A stretch of DNA of 40,922 nucleotides, taken from positions 1 to 40,922 of the forward strand of contig CAVDHB010000016.1 in the NCBI GenBank assembly GCA_963608705.1, given 5' to 3'. The translations under genes were made by a program, and so were the position numbers. How positions within the stretch are numbered: the first letter of the stretch is position 1; the number at the start of each line of letters is the position of its first letter. The notes below the pieces were generated by a model. It was given only the letters and a program-made list of their open reading frames with translations. It was not told the origin of the DNA and ran no database searches. The stretch comes from CAVDHB01 sp963608705 (GTDB lineage Bacteria; Bacteroidota; Bacteroidia; Bacteroidales; Bacteroidaceae). Below, in pieces: positions 1 to 9,725 of this stretch.

Positions 1-7
1 GGTGCGT

Positions 8-139
8 TGCGTTGAGACAACCTTATACTCTCCAGTCTAACCTCTTCATTACATAGAGTCAAACACGGTGAATAAGGAGTCACTACTCACGGCATGACAA
101 GACACGTCCTAAATGCCATCAATCAGTAGAGACGCAATG
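8..139. repeat. Left arm of 132-bp inverted repeat
   Basis: This stretch is the reverse complement of 40513-40645 with two substitutions and one single-base indel by manual alignment (about 98% identity). The two arms point toward each other and enclose about 40.4 kb. I see no ORF and no insertion-sequence terminal structure in it. Around 68-94 an imperfect hairpin (GTGAATA facing TACTCAC) can form. It could be one copy of a dispersed intergenic repeat, a recombination site, or a remnant of a mobile element. Confidence 0.9.
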
Positions 140-210
140 AATCGTGTCTTTACCTACACAATGTTGATTGCGGATAATCATTACTTTAATCATTATATGT
201 TGTATCCATG

Positions 211-244
211 AAAACGGGCTGCCTCGCAGGAGGTAGCCCGTTTT
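211..244 (-). terminator. Strong hairpin terminator after the surface-protein operon
   Basis: A 14-base stem (AAAACGGGCTGCCT pairing with AGGTAGCCCGTTTT, one G-T pair) closes a 6-base loop and ends in a T-run on both strands. It lies about 40 bases beyond the stop codon of the minus-strand DUF5723 gene, so it probably ends that operon. Its symmetry means it could also stop transcription arriving from the left. Confidence 0.85.
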
Positions 245-282
245 ATTATACACACAATATCAGTAATGTCTTTATGAAAAGA

Positions 283-1698
283 CTACCAAGTTACATTGAA
301 GCCAATATTCAGACTGGCGTTGGAGCTTAAAGGTATCATCTCTTTGCTTGTCTTTCCCAGAAGGTGGTCCATGCCGATGAAGATGTTGGCGAATTTGGGA
401 TGGAAGTTCACAATCCATCCGAAACTGGTGGTGTAGTTGTTCACTCCCACGCTGATGCCACTGTCTATCCATTTCAAGGGTGCCACATTGGCGCTGAGAC
501 GTCCTTCCGTCCAGGTGTAAGTTCCGTTTATTCGGGTACTGCTCAATGCACCGAATTTCAGCTTACGATAGAGCGGGAACACATATTCACATCCCACATT
601 CACGGTAGCACCTATCCCGGTGAGACGCTTTCCTTGGTCGCCGTCGTCCGACACATTGATGAACTGGGCTATCTGGTCTTCATAATTGTCCAACTGATCG
701 TCTGCGGTGTTGCCTTGGTCAGAAGAGATGGATGTGTCATGGAAGCCCTTGAATAAAAATTGGTCTTTTTTGTTAGTGGCTTGATGGTTGTTCTTCCAGT
801 TGATGAATCCCAAGTCCAGCACAGCGGCACTGACAGTCCAGTCTTCGTTGATTTTATAGACTGCTCCTAAGTCGAATGCCACACCCATTCCGTTCAGTCC
901 TGCACCGTCCATGTCGATGTCATTCACATAACTGTATTTTCCCAAGGAGGTATCATGATATTCTTTTTCTTTCTCCAGGTATTTGAAGTTCTTCATGGAG
1001 ACGTTTGCCTGTGCTTTGCCAGATAATACCCATTGGTTTGCACTGGCTAAGTCGGCCTTGAAGTCGGAGATTTTCACGTCGGCTCGTCCTATTCCGAAGA
1101 GCAGTTTTACTTTACCGCCCACACGTAATTTCTCGTTCACTTGTCTGGAGTGTCCGAAGGCTAATTCTGCGAAAGCTTGTGCGTTACTTTGAATATCGCC
1201 GATGTGATAAGTTTGGTTTCCAGTGTTCTTGGCGAATTCAAAGAGGGTATAGGGGAGGTTTGCGCCAAAAGAGGTGCGTGCGTTTAACTCCACGGTGTTA
1301 TATCCATTGAACGCTTTGAATCCTGCGGACAACAACGTGATTTTCACATCACCTGCGATTCGGTTCTTTCCTTTGTTGAATCCTTCCAGTGCTTTGTCTG
1401 TGCTGATGTAAGGGTTCAGAAAAGAGGTTTTAGACTTTCCACTTTCGGATGGATACATGGGATTGTCAAGTACAAGGCTTTTATAGCCGAAGTTTCCTAA
1501 TGTTTTCACTTGAATATTTCCCAACGCCGGTATAGACACATAGTTGCGTTCATTGCCGTAGGCTGGGTTTAAGTCATGCCTGAAAGAATATCCTTCAGTG
1601 AAATAGGCACTGTTCAGCTCCTGTGCGGAAGCCGCGCCACATCCCATCGCAAGCAGTATTGAGAATGTGTATTTACAGAGTTTGTTCATTGGTTTCAT
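283..1698 (-). CDS. DUF5723-type outer-membrane beta-barrel protein
   Basis: The 471-residue product starts with a signal peptide (residues 1-25, ending ASAQE) and continues as amphipathic strands rich in aromatic residues and glycine. This is the pattern of the DUF5723 family of predicted Bacteroidota outer-membrane barrels, related in fold to PorV/FadL-like proteins. The opening segment with NPAY and the closing NIGFNVTW strand ending in an aromatic residue fit a barrel inserted by the BAM machinery. A second possible ATG lies three codons in. It is the downstream gene of a two-gene minus-strand unit, 10 bases after the lipoprotein gene, and is followed by a strong terminator. The two proteins may form one surface assembly. 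The exact function of the family is unknown; family assignment is from recognition, not a search. Confidence 0.75.
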   Translation of the reverse strand: MKPMNKLCKYTFSILLAMGCGAASAQELNSAYFTEGYSFRHDLNPAYGNERNYVSIPALGNIQVKTLGNFGYKSLVLDNPMYPSESGKSKTSFLNPYISTDKALEGFNKGKNRIAGDVKITLLSAGFKAFNGYNTVELNARTSFGANLPYTLFEFAKNTGNQTYHIGDIQSNAQAFAELAFGHSRQVNEKLRVGGKVKLLFGIGRADVKISDFKADLASANQWVLSGKAQANVSMKNFKYLEKEKEYHDTSLGKYSYVNDIDMDGAGLNGMGVAFDLGAVYKINEDWTVSAAVLDLGFINWKNNHQATNKKDQFLFKGFHDTSISSDQGNTADDQLDNYEDQIAQFINVSDDGDQGKRLTGIGATVNVGCEYVFPLYRKLKFGALSSTRINGTYTWTEGRLSANVAPLKWIDSGISVGVNNYTTSFGWIVNFHPKFANIFIGMDHLLGKTSKEMIPLSSNASLNIGFNVTW

Positions 1699-1708
1699 AC
1701 GTCATTTG

Positions 1709-3466
1709 TTAGTTGAAGTCTCCGATTAATTTCCCCTTTACTTTTATTTGAACATCCCGCAAAATCAGAGTCTGTTTATAGGCGTTGATGGTTTTGCCCA
1801 CAATGCTTTGTTTCCCTTCTTCAGAAGATGCGGCCACTACTTTCACTATCAATCCGTCCATTTGTTTCAGTGCGCCCTTCTCTTTCTCTTTGATGTTGAT
1901 TTCCAATGGGGTAGTAGTGGGAGTATCATCGTTTTCCGCTCCCTGTATGGTGTTGCTCACATGTATTTCCAGTTTGTCTTCACTGATGATGTCCCCTTTT
2001 GTGTTGATGGCAGACGCACTCATGACAAGGTAGGCAGGTATTTTATTCTCAGCGGTGGCTTTGATGCTGAGATAAGCGTTTTGTGCCATTTCGTATTTCT
2101 TCAGGTCATCGTTCCATCCATCCAAAGTGTCTTTATATACAATCTGTGCATTTTGGTCGAAAGCCAGTGGTGCATTGATATCATATTCAGATGTGACCGT
2201 GTATTGTTTTCCCAGTTCTATGCGGCATGTTTTGCTGCGGTCTGCTTGAATGTCAGATTCAAATTGAATGTGTGCGGGAATTTGTGTCAGCAGATTGGAA
2301 AGATCAGGACGGATGATTTCACCCGCCTCTCCTGTGTGTTGTTTCCGTATGGTCACTTTCGTTTCGGTTTGTGGCTTGATGGTGAATTCCAGTCCTTTTA
2401 TACGAGCCAGTTCTTTGCCGTTTTTGTCTTTGGAGACAATATCACCCTTTACCAATCCGGGAACTTCCATGTCATTGTGGAAGGTCAGACGGATGGACGG
2501 GTCGTAAAGATTCACTTTCACGTCTCCGTCTGTGAGAAAGTCTGGTACATTGTCGATGTGTACGTCTCCGAGATTATCCATCTTTATTTCCGGGTTGAAC
2601 CGTCCGGTAGCACCCTCTATTTGTAATGCATCCATGTGCATGATACTGGTGATGTAGCAATCTCTTGAGGATGCGTTTGGGTTATATTCATTATACACGG
2701 CGGCTATGTGTAACTTGCCGTCCATTTGTACAGACGGCTTGTGAAAGGACAGAGAACCGTATTCGTCCGCATTGCGTGTGAAATCCAGTGCGGTGATATC
2801 TCCCTCTATAGTAAAAGGAGTGTTAGTACTTACGTTTTGGAAGGTAAGTGTGTTGCCTGTAATTTGGTTCGGAGATACGTCTTTCCACGCAACCTTCAAA
2901 TAGGAAGGTATATGTAAGGAGAGGGTCTGGAAAGTCCTTACGAATGATTTCAGAGCGGGAGAGAATACCAGTTGGATTTTGATATGGTCTTTTGTCTCTG
3001 CCAAGCTTAACGCTTCTACTTCATTAGGTACATTTCCGTGGAACTTGAAAGCCTGTACCTCTCCTTCTGCTGTTTGTGGGGTGATGGTAGTCCAGCCATT
3101 AGCTCTGTGTGTTTTCGTTCTTGGTGCATTGATGTACACCTTTTTCTGCTGAGACGTTTGTTTACTTACCGTCGCTTTGTCCACTTGTGGATGTACGGTG
3201 GTCTTCTCCTTGCTTTTCTTACTGAATTCATAGTCACCGTTTTCTTTGATGGTGATAAAATCACTGTTGTTCAGTTCCAAAATCTGGTCAAGCATCATGT
3301 TATTAGTGGAACTGACGGGAAAAGACAAGGAGTCGCCTCCAATTCCAATGGTGGAATCGATGTTGGAGAAATCAAAAGCGTTGTCCGCACATCCTGTCGT
3401 CATGGTTATGCCGCAGCTTATGAGCAGGAACGATGCTAATTGAAGTCTGTTCAGTTTTCTTCTCAT
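1709..3466 (-). CDS. Large predicted lipoprotein of unknown function
   Basis: This is a 585-residue protein with a lipoprotein signal: a basic start, a hydrophobic core, then TTGC with the lipidated cysteine at about residue 26, followed by ADN, which may favour surface export in Bacteroidota. The rest is predicted mostly beta strand with repeated segments such as IEGDITALDF, QMDGKLHIAAVY and IQIKVKGKLIGDFN-like stretches near the end, suggesting tandem immunoglobulin-like or adhesin-like modules. No catalytic motif was recognised. It is transcribed from a likely promoter at 3507-3514 and precedes the DUF5723 barrel by 10 bases, so the pair is probably co-expressed and co-localised at the outer membrane. 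It is divergent from the hybrid sensor kinase gene, a layout compatible with control by that kinase, though nothing proves it. Confidence 0.65.
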   Translation of the reverse strand: MRRKLNRLQLASFLLISCGITMTTGCADNAFDFSNIDSTIGIGGDSLSFPVSSTNNMMLDQILELNNSDFITIKENGDYEFSKKSKEKTTVHPQVDKATVSKQTSQQKKVYINAPRTKTHRANGWTTITPQTAEGEVQAFKFHGNVPNEVEALSLAETKDHIKIQLVFSPALKSFVRTFQTLSLHIPSYLKVAWKDVSPNQITGNTLTFQNVSTNTPFTIEGDITALDFTRNADEYGSLSFHKPSVQMDGKLHIAAVYNEYNPNASSRDCYITSIMHMDALQIEGATGRFNPEIKMDNLGDVHIDNVPDFLTDGDVKVNLYDPSIRLTFHNDMEVPGLVKGDIVSKDKNGKELARIKGLEFTIKPQTETKVTIRKQHTGEAGEIIRPDLSNLLTQIPAHIQFESDIQADRSKTCRIELGKQYTVTSEYDINAPLAFDQNAQIVYKDTLDGWNDDLKKYEMAQNAYLSIKATAENKIPAYLVMSASAINTKGDIISEDKLEIHVSNTIQGAENDDTPTTTPLEINIKEKEKGALKQMDGLIVKVVAASSEEGKQSIVGKTINAYKQTLILRDVQIKVKGKLIGDFN

Positions 3467-3506
3467 GTAGTTAATCCGTTTATAAGTTTACTATAAAATC
3501 TATATG

Positions 3507-3514
3507 CAAAGTTA
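3507..3514 (-). promoter_or_regulatory. Bacteroidota -7 element for the surface-protein operon
   Basis: On the minus strand this reads TAACTTTG, matching TAnnTTTG, about 40 bases upstream of the lipoprotein start codon. The -33 part is weak (no clear TTG at the usual spacing), so activation by a regulator is possible. Confidence 0.5.
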
Positions 3515-3757
3515 ATGATAATAAAGCTAATTCTTATTAGGGGGGTAAAACTATCGTAATCTATATAAACAAAGGTTTAATATGTGCCACTAAATGTCTT
3601 GCGATTCTACAGGAAAGGATGGAGCTGAGTGCTATTGGGTGTGTGGCGCAGAATCTATTGTCGGCAATGGTTCTCCATTATGTAATCCGAATTTAAGTCA
3701 AAGGCAAGTGGTTGTTTCCTGGTGGAAGGAAAGACAACGTAAAAATGAAAGGCATAC
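3515..3757. other. Divergent regulatory intergenic region
   Basis: The stretch 3467-3841 between the lipoprotein and sensor-kinase genes is 375 bases long without a gene. It carries a likely promoter for each side. Between them an imperfect hairpin at 3711-3738 (GTTGTTTCC facing GGAAAGACAAC) lies just upstream of the kinase promoter and could be a regulator site. I see nothing else in it. Confidence 0.4.
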
Positions 3758-3788
3758 TTTGTTTCTTGCATAATTTATAGTACCTTTG
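3758..3788 (+). promoter_or_regulatory. Promoter of the hybrid sensor kinase
   Basis: TTTG at 3758-3761, a 19-base spacer, then TACCTTTG at 3781-3788. This is a near-ideal Bacteroidota housekeeping promoter, ending 53 bases before the start codon. Confidence 0.75.
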
Positions 3789-3841
3789 CATAGTATGTCT
3801 CTTTTAAGGACGTATCTGTTTTTAAACAAACTATAAGACGA

Positions 3842-6800
3842 ATGAAACTGAACTCTATAACTTTCTTATGGCTGGTGGGAGTAATGATTGTGGAAGTACT
3901 TGCGGGATGTACTTCGAAGCATGCTTCTGCTCCTGATGCTTCAACCGAATCTTCAGCTGAGATGGAACAACCGATGGTGGCTCCCATTGAGTTGCGGTCA
4001 GAGAAGCTGACCAGTCGGAATGGTTTGCCTGACAATTCCATACGCAAGATTTACCAGGACAGCAAGGGCTTTTTGTGGTTCGCTACTTTAAATGGCCTGA
4101 GTCGTTATGACGGAACACGCTTCTTGGTTTATAAGAAAGAGAAAAGCGGCTTGTCGTTGAGTGACAACAGGGTGAAGAACCTCACGGAAGACAGTCATGG
4201 ACGGTTATGGGTGGCAACGAACTCTTCTCATTTCAGTTGTTTTGACTTGAGACAATCCCGTTTTGTGGATTATACGGATGGAAAGGGTTCCATGAACGAC
4301 CGCTATACAAATCTGGTGAAAACCCAATCGGGCGATGTGTGGTTGTTTGGCACGATGAATGGCAGCCGTCGAGTGGCGGTGAGCAACGGGGAGATTGAGT
4401 CCGAAGTGTACGGAAGAGAGACCTTGGGTACTGATTCTGTGATGATGGTGAGCGAGGGAAGCAGAGGAGATATATGGATAGGTACTTCCCGTGGATTGTT
4501 CCAGTGGCGGGGAAAACAGCTCCGTCGTATTCCTGAGGTCAAAACGGGCATTCAGTTTGCATTACGGGTAAACGAGCGTGAATGGTTCGTATCTCCCTCT
4601 GGAAATGTGTATAAGACAGGAAGTGGAAACGCAGTGTCTTGGGTTGGCCAATTGTCTTTGGCGCAGGGGGAAGAACTTAATGGCGCATTGGAGGTGGAAA
4701 ACCGATGGATGATTTTCACCACGAAAGCTACCTATGGGGTGGATTTGCACAGCGGAAGGATTGTCCGTAATGAGGGACAGTGGAACTTGGCCAATGCAAA
4801 AGTGGTGAATGACAACCGGGGTGGACACTGGCTGGCCAATCATACGGGGATATTATATAAGGTAGAAAGCAATGGCTCCTTGCGTCCTTTCCAGATGATG
4901 CCTGCCGGAAGAATAGGGTATATAGACGAAGAACGGTACACTGTGGTGCGGGATAAAAGAGGACTGACGTGGATTTCTACGTATGGTAACGGGCTGTTTG
5001 TGTATAATGAGACTACGGGGCAGATGCAACACTTTGTGGCAGGGGCGGATGCAAATTCACCGGTAGTGTCCAACTATTTGCAGACTTTGTACGAGGATCG
5101 CTCCGGAAGTATGTGGGTCAGCTCTGAATATGGTGGATTGTCTCATCTGTGGGTCATGAACGAGGGAGTGTCCCGTATTTTCATGGACAAGCCTTCCGTG
5201 TACGATCGTTCCAACACTATCCGGATGATTCAAAAAGAAGCGGACGGAAGTGTGCTGGTATCCACTCGTACAGGTAAGTTGCTGAACTATTCTAACGATT
5301 TGACCCAGGTGAGAGGCAGTGCGCAATATGATGTGAATATCTACGCTTTCCGTAAGGACAACGAGGGGAAAATCTGGATGGGTACCCGTGAGAAGGGACT
5401 GCTTATAGACGGAAAATCTTACCGTCATACGGCGGAGATTTCCTCCCTGTCTTCCGATAAGATATTCAGCTTGCTTCCCGACCGTAAGGGGCGTATGTGG
5501 ATTGGCACCTTCGGCGGAGGCTTGAACTTGGCGGTTAAGGGCACGGACGGCACGTACACCTTCAAGCACTTCTTCACGAAAGGCAGCTATGACCAAAGAG
5601 AAGTACGCTATTTGCTGGAAGACAAGAATGGATGGATTTGGATGGGTACCAGTGACGGCTTGTATGTCTTCAATCCAGATTTGCTCATCAAGGACTCCCA
5701 TGCGTATTTTTACTATAATACGACAAATGGCGCCTTGCGCTCGAATGAAGTGCGTTTTATCATGCAAGATAGAAAGGGGCGTATGTGGTTGGCTATGCCG
5801 GGAAGCGGTGTGGCGATGTGTGCCGTATCAGGTAATGATTATGGACATCTGAAATTCACTGTGTACGGTGTGGAGAATGGACTGGCGAACGACATGGTGC
5901 AGACCGTGGTGGAGGACAAGGCCGGAAGGTTGTGGGTGCCTACTGAATATGGTCTGTCTCGTTTTAATTTGGTGGAGAAGACATTCGAGAACTTCTATTT
6001 TTCCCAGTATATCTTGGGGGACTCTTACAGCGAGAACTCTGCGGTTTGCTTGAATGACGGACGTTTGCTCTTAGGGACAAACTACGGACTGGTGTTGGTA
6101 GACCCGCATCGGACGTTGAAAACCGAAGACAAGGTGGCGGTGACCTATACGGGATTAAGTGTGAACGGTCAAGAGGTACGTCCGGGAGAAACGGATTCTC
6201 CGTTGAAAGGTGCGCTGGCTTACGAGAAGGAAATACAGTTGGCGCATGAGCAGAATACCTTTACAGTGGATTTCTCTACTTTCGATTACAACCAGGGACG
6301 GGATGTGAGGTATTCTTGCCGGTTGAAAGGGTACGAGAAGGAATGGAGCAGTCTTTCCCCGAATTCTTTCGTGTCCTATAAGAATCTGTCTCCAGGGACT
6401 TACTATTTACAGACAAAAGCTTGCGATGCCGCCGGGCAGTGGAGTTCGGAGTCGGTGCTGAAGATTGTAGTGCAGCCTCCAGTATATCTGACGGTGTGGG
6501 CTTTCCTTTTCTATATAGTCGTAGTCGGAGTGATTGTTTATTTCGTGTACCGCAATGTGCGCGACATGAGTCGGCTGAGAGACAAGGTGAAGCTGGAAGA
6601 GGGACTTACCAAGTACAAGTTGGTGTTCTTTACAAACATCGCGCATGAGTTCCGTACACCTTTGACCTTGATTCGGGGTTCACTGGAGAAATTGCATCGT
6701 TCTGGACGATTGCAAGGGGAGCAGTTGTCTTCCTTGCGTATTATGGACAAGAGTGTGGACAGACTGTTGAGGCTGATTAACCAGTTGTTGGAGTTCCGCA

Positions 6801-8194
6801 AGATGCAGAACAACAAGCTGTCACTGGCTTTGGAGAAAGTGGACGTGATGAGTTTGTTGAAAGAAATCTTCTCCTGCTTCAAGGATGCGGCGGAGTCCAA
6901 GCGTATAGACTACCGATTCTGTCCTTCTGTCAATGCGTATTCTATGTATATGGATAAGGGACACGTAGACAAGATGGTGTACAACTTGTTGTCCAACGCT
7001 TTTAAATACACTCCTTCCGATGGACACATCTCTTTGATAGCGGAGGTGGATGAGATGAACAAAGTGTTGAAAATCAGTGTGAAGGATTCTGGCGTGGGAG
7101 TGCCGAAAGAGAAACAGAAGGAATTGTTCAGCCGTTTCATGCAGAGCGAGTACTCGGGCGATAGTTTCGGCATTGGACTTCACTTGACCCGTGAGTTGGC
7201 AAGAGTGCACCATGGAGGCATCTCCTATAAGGACAATCCTGGGGGTGGATCTGTCTTTACGATTACATTGCCGTTGGATGAGGGCGTGTACGAGAAGAAA
7301 GATTTCTTGTTGAAGGACAACACCATACTGAAAGAGGAAGAGGCGCAACATCGGATACAGACGGAGGTGCATGCGGATATTCAATATAAAACGGAAAATG
7401 AGACGCTTCCCGCCCGGCCGTTGAACAAACGAAAGGTGCTTCTGATAGAAGATGACAATGATGTGAGGGACTTCCTGAAAGGAGAGTTGTCAGTCTACTT
7501 TGAGATGGAGGCCGCCTCGGACGGAAACAGTGGGCTGGACATGGCGAAGAAGTCGGATGTGGATTTGATTATCAGTGATGTCATGATGCCGGGGATGAAC
7601 GGCTTCGAGGTGACGAAACGATTGAAGAATAATTTTGAGACAAGCCATATCCCTATTATATTGTTGACGGCCTTGGATAATGCGGAAAGCCATTTGGAAG
7701 GGGTGGAAAGCGGTGCGGATGCCTATATAACCAAACCTTTCAGTCCTTCCTTGTTGATTGCAAGGGTGTTCAAACTGATTGAGCAACGGGAGAAGCTGAA
7801 AGAGAAATTCTCCAAGGATGTGAAAACCGATCGTCCGGCCTTGTGTTCGACGGCAAAGGACAAGGAGTTTGCCGATCGGTTGGTGAGGGTGATGAACGCA
7901 CAGCTTGGAAACTCTTCTTTCTCGGTGGATATGTTCGCCTCAATGATGCAGCTGGGACGCACGGTGTTCTTCCGGAAGGTGAAGGGAGTCACAGGCTTCA
8001 CACCGAATGAGTATATCCGGATCATGCGTATGAAAAAAGCGGCGGAACTGTTGATGGATGATTCTTTGACTGTGTCTGAGGTGGCTTATAGAGTGGGAGT
8101 AGACGACCCCTTCTATTTCAGCAAGTGCTTCAAACAGCAGTTTGGCGTTTCCCCGTCTGCCTATAAAAAAGGCGAACGGAAAAAGGATGAGTGA
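3842..8194 (+). CDS. Hybrid two-component system sensor kinase/response regulator
   Basis: This 1450-residue protein puts a whole signalling pathway in one chain. In order it has an N-terminal export signal (ending LAGC, which could also be a lipobox), about 14 two-component propeller repeats (for example IYQDSKGFLWFATLNGLSRY), a Y_Y_Y domain at about 770-875, a membrane segment at about 881-903, a HisKA domain with phospho-acceptor His935 in FFTNIAHEFRTPLTL, an ATPase domain (NLLSNAFKYT, DSGVGVP, GIGLHL), a receiver domain with Asp1246 in IISDVMMPGMNG, and an AraC-type DNA-binding end. The periplasmic propeller senses a ligand, often a glycan fragment, and the AraC domain activates nearby genes. 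No susC/susD pair is visible here, so its target may be the divergent surface-protein operon. Confidence 0.93.
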   Translation: MKLNSITFLWLVGVMIVEVLAGCTSKHASAPDASTESSAEMEQPMVAPIELRSEKLTSRNGLPDNSIRKIYQDSKGFLWFATLNGLSRYDGTRFLVYKKEKSGLSLSDNRVKNLTEDSHGRLWVATNSSHFSCFDLRQSRFVDYTDGKGSMNDRYTNLVKTQSGDVWLFGTMNGSRRVAVSNGEIESEVYGRETLGTDSVMMVSEGSRGDIWIGTSRGLFQWRGKQLRRIPEVKTGIQFALRVNEREWFVSPSGNVYKTGSGNAVSWVGQLSLAQGEELNGALEVENRWMIFTTKATYGVDLHSGRIVRNEGQWNLANAKVVNDNRGGHWLANHTGILYKVESNGSLRPFQMMPAGRIGYIDEERYTVVRDKRGLTWISTYGNGLFVYNETTGQMQHFVAGADANSPVVSNYLQTLYEDRSGSMWVSSEYGGLSHLWVMNEGVSRIFMDKPSVYDRSNTIRMIQKEADGSVLVSTRTGKLLNYSNDLTQVRGSAQYDVNIYAFRKDNEGKIWMGTREKGLLIDGKSYRHTAEISSLSSDKIFSLLPDRKGRMWIGTFGGGLNLAVKGTDGTYTFKHFFTKGSYDQREVRYLLEDKNGWIWMGTSDGLYVFNPDLLIKDSHAYFYYNTTNGALRSNEVRFIMQDRKGRMWLAMPGSGVAMCAVSGNDYGHLKFTVYGVENGLANDMVQTVVEDKAGRLWVPTEYGLSRFNLVEKTFENFYFSQYILGDSYSENSAVCLNDGRLLLGTNYGLVLVDPHRTLKTEDKVAVTYTGLSVNGQEVRPGETDSPLKGALAYEKEIQLAHEQNTFTVDFSTFDYNQGRDVRYSCRLKGYEKEWSSLSPNSFVSYKNLSPGTYYLQTKACDAAGQWSSESVLKIVVQPPVYLTVWAFLFYIVVVGVIVYFVYRNVRDMSRLRDKVKLEEGLTKYKLVFFTNIAHEFRTPLTLIRGSLEKLHRSGRLQGEQLSSLRIMDKSVDRLLRLINQLLEFRKMQNNKLSLALEKVDVMSLLKEIFSCFKDAAESKRIDYRFCPSVNAYSMYMDKGHVDKMVYNLLSNAFKYTPSDGHISLIAEVDEMNKVLKISVKDSGVGVPKEKQKELFSRFMQSEYSGDSFGIGLHLTRELARVHHGGISYKDNPGGGSVFTITLPLDEGVYEKKDFLLKDNTILKEEEAQHRIQTEVHADIQYKTENETLPARPLNKRKVLLIEDDNDVRDFLKGELSVYFEMEAASDGNSGLDMAKKSDVDLIISDVMMPGMNGFEVTKRLKNNFETSHIPIILLTALDNAESHLEGVESGADAYITKPFSPSLLIARVFKLIEQREKLKEKFSKDVKTDRPALCSTAKDKEFADRLVRVMNAQLGNSSFSVDMFASMMQLGRTVFFRKVKGVTGFTPNEYIRIMRMKKAAELLMDDSLTVSEVAYRVGVDDPFYFSKCFKQQFGVSPSAYKKGERKKDE

Positions 8195-8223
8195 GTTTCT
8201 TTCCTTATTTAAACGGAAATTTG

Positions 8224-8231
8224 TACTTTTG
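8224..8231 (+). promoter_or_regulatory. Bacteroidota -7 element for rpoN
   Basis: TACTTTTG fits TAnnTTTG and lies 24 bases before the rpoN start codon. The -33 element is not clear; a T-rich run at about 8196-8203 sits at roughly the right distance. Confidence 0.6.
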
Positions 8232-8255
8232 CATTCGTAATTAAGCGAAAAACAG

Positions 8256-9725
8256 ATGGCTCAGAATTTAACTCAGACACAGGCGTTGAAACAAACGCAG
8301 ACAATGACACCCCAGCAATTGCAGGTGGTGAAGATGCTGGAGATGCCTGTTTCGGAGCTGGAGGAGCGTATTCACACCGAGCTGTTAGACAATGCCGCAT
8401 TGGTGACAAAGGATGATTCGGACTCCTCCGAAAGTGAGACAGAGGGAAGGGAAGACCAGTCTATGGACAGTCAGGGTGACATGAAAGACTCCTCTCTGTA
8501 TGATTATGGAAGTGAGGACGACACGCCTGACTGGCTGTTGGAGCGTTCTTCCAATCGGAAAGCCGAGATGGAGAAAGAGATTCCTTTCAGTGGAAGCAAT
8601 ACCTTTTACGAGGAGTTGGAGCAACAGATTGGCGAGCATGAACTTACAGACAAACAAAAAGAGCTGGTCCGTTATCTGATTGGTTCGCTGGATGACGACG
8701 GTTTGTTACGGAAAGACTTGTCTTCCATCGAGGATGAACTGTTGATATATCATAACACACCTGTCACGGAAAAAGAGATTGAGGCGGCATTGAAGGTATT
8801 GCAGGAGTTCGATCCTGCGGGTATCGGCGCACAATCTTTGCAGGAGTGCTTGATGATTCAGCTGAAAAGACGTAATACTTCTTTCTATAATGTCGTGGAA
8901 CAGAAAGTCATAGCGCATTGCTTTGACGATTTCACCCACAAACGGTGGGAGAAAATCAAACAGAAATACGAGTTGTCGGACGAGGATTTTCAAAAAGTGA
9001 TTTTTGACTTGACTCACTTGAATCCTTGTCCGGGAAGTTCGCTGGGCGATGTGGTAGGAAAGAGTTTTCAACAGATATTTCCCGATTTTATAGTGGAGAC
9101 GGATGACGAGGGGAATATTTCCATCAGCCTTAACAATGGGAATCTTCCTGAATTGCATGTGAGCCGTTCTTTCAAGGACTCGCTGGAAGAGTACACCCGC
9201 AACAAGGCGAAGATGAGCCGTGCGGCGAAAGAAGGTTTTCTGTACACAAAGCAGAAGGTGGATGCGGCGCAGAATTTCATCAATGCGGTGAAGCAGCGTC
9301 AGCAGACTCTGTATTCCACGATGAAGACCATAGTGCATTTGCAACGCCCTTTCTTCTTAGAGGGGGATGAGTCTCTGCTCAAACCGATGATATTGAAGGA
9401 TGTGGCGCAGCGTACCGGCTTGGATATATCCACTATATCAAGGGTGAGCAACAGCAAGTATGTGCAAACGAACTTCGGAATCTATCCGTTGAAGTTTTTC
9501 TTTAGTGATGGCTATACAAACGACAAGGGGGAGGAACTGTCCGTGCGTCAGATTCGCAGGGTTATACAGGAATGTGTGGACAAGGAAGACAAGAAGAAGC
9601 CGATGAATGATGAGGCTCTGGCGGCGGTGTTGAAGGAAAAAGGCTATCCGATGGCTCGGCGTACGGTGGCGAAATACCGTGAGCAATTGGGCATACCGGT
9701 GGCTCGATTGAGGAAAATAGGATGA
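8256..9725 (+). CDS. rpoN: RNA polymerase sigma-54 factor
   Basis: The 489-residue product is RpoN, the alternative sigma factor that directs RNA polymerase to -24/-12 promoters and needs an AAA+ activator to melt DNA. The glutamine- and leucine-rich region I is plain at residues 1-50 (TQTQTMTPQQLQVVKMLEM), followed by an acidic region II at about 55-90. The core-binding and helix-turn-helix parts are present (VAQRTGLDISTISRVSNSKY), and the RpoN box ARRTVAKYRE lies at 467-476. Length is normal for the family. It has its own promoter, and its stop codon overlaps the start of the next gene (ATGA), so the PAP2-like protein is translated in coupling with it. No -24/-12 promoter was noticed in the window. 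Confidence 0.97.
   Translation: MAQNLTQTQALKQTQTMTPQQLQVVKMLEMPVSELEERIHTELLDNAALVTKDDSDSSESETEGREDQSMDSQGDMKDSSLYDYGSEDDTPDWLLERSSNRKAEMEKEIPFSGSNTFYEELEQQIGEHELTDKQKELVRYLIGSLDDDGLLRKDLSSIEDELLIYHNTPVTEKEIEAALKVLQEFDPAGIGAQSLQECLMIQLKRRNTSFYNVVEQKVIAHCFDDFTHKRWEKIKQKYELSDEDFQKVIFDLTHLNPCPGSSLGDVVGKSFQQIFPDFIVETDDEGNISISLNNGNLPELHVSRSFKDSLEEYTRNKAKMSRAAKEGFLYTKQKVDAAQNFINAVKQRQQTLYSTMKTIVHLQRPFFLEGDESLLKPMILKDVAQRTGLDISTISRVSNSKYVQTNFGIYPLKFFFSDGYTNDKGEELSVRQIRRVIQECVDKEDKKKPMNDEALAAVLKEKGYPMARRTVAKYREQLGIPVARLRKIG

Noticed and set aside
1748..2626. 292-codon open frame opposite the lipoprotein gene
   Set aside because: Cysteine- and phenylalanine-rich, no domain, fully antisense to a well-supported gene with a lipoprotein signal.
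5057..5767. 236-codon open frame opposite the sensor kinase
   Set aside because: Mirror of the propeller repeats on the other strand; no start context and no recognisable domain.
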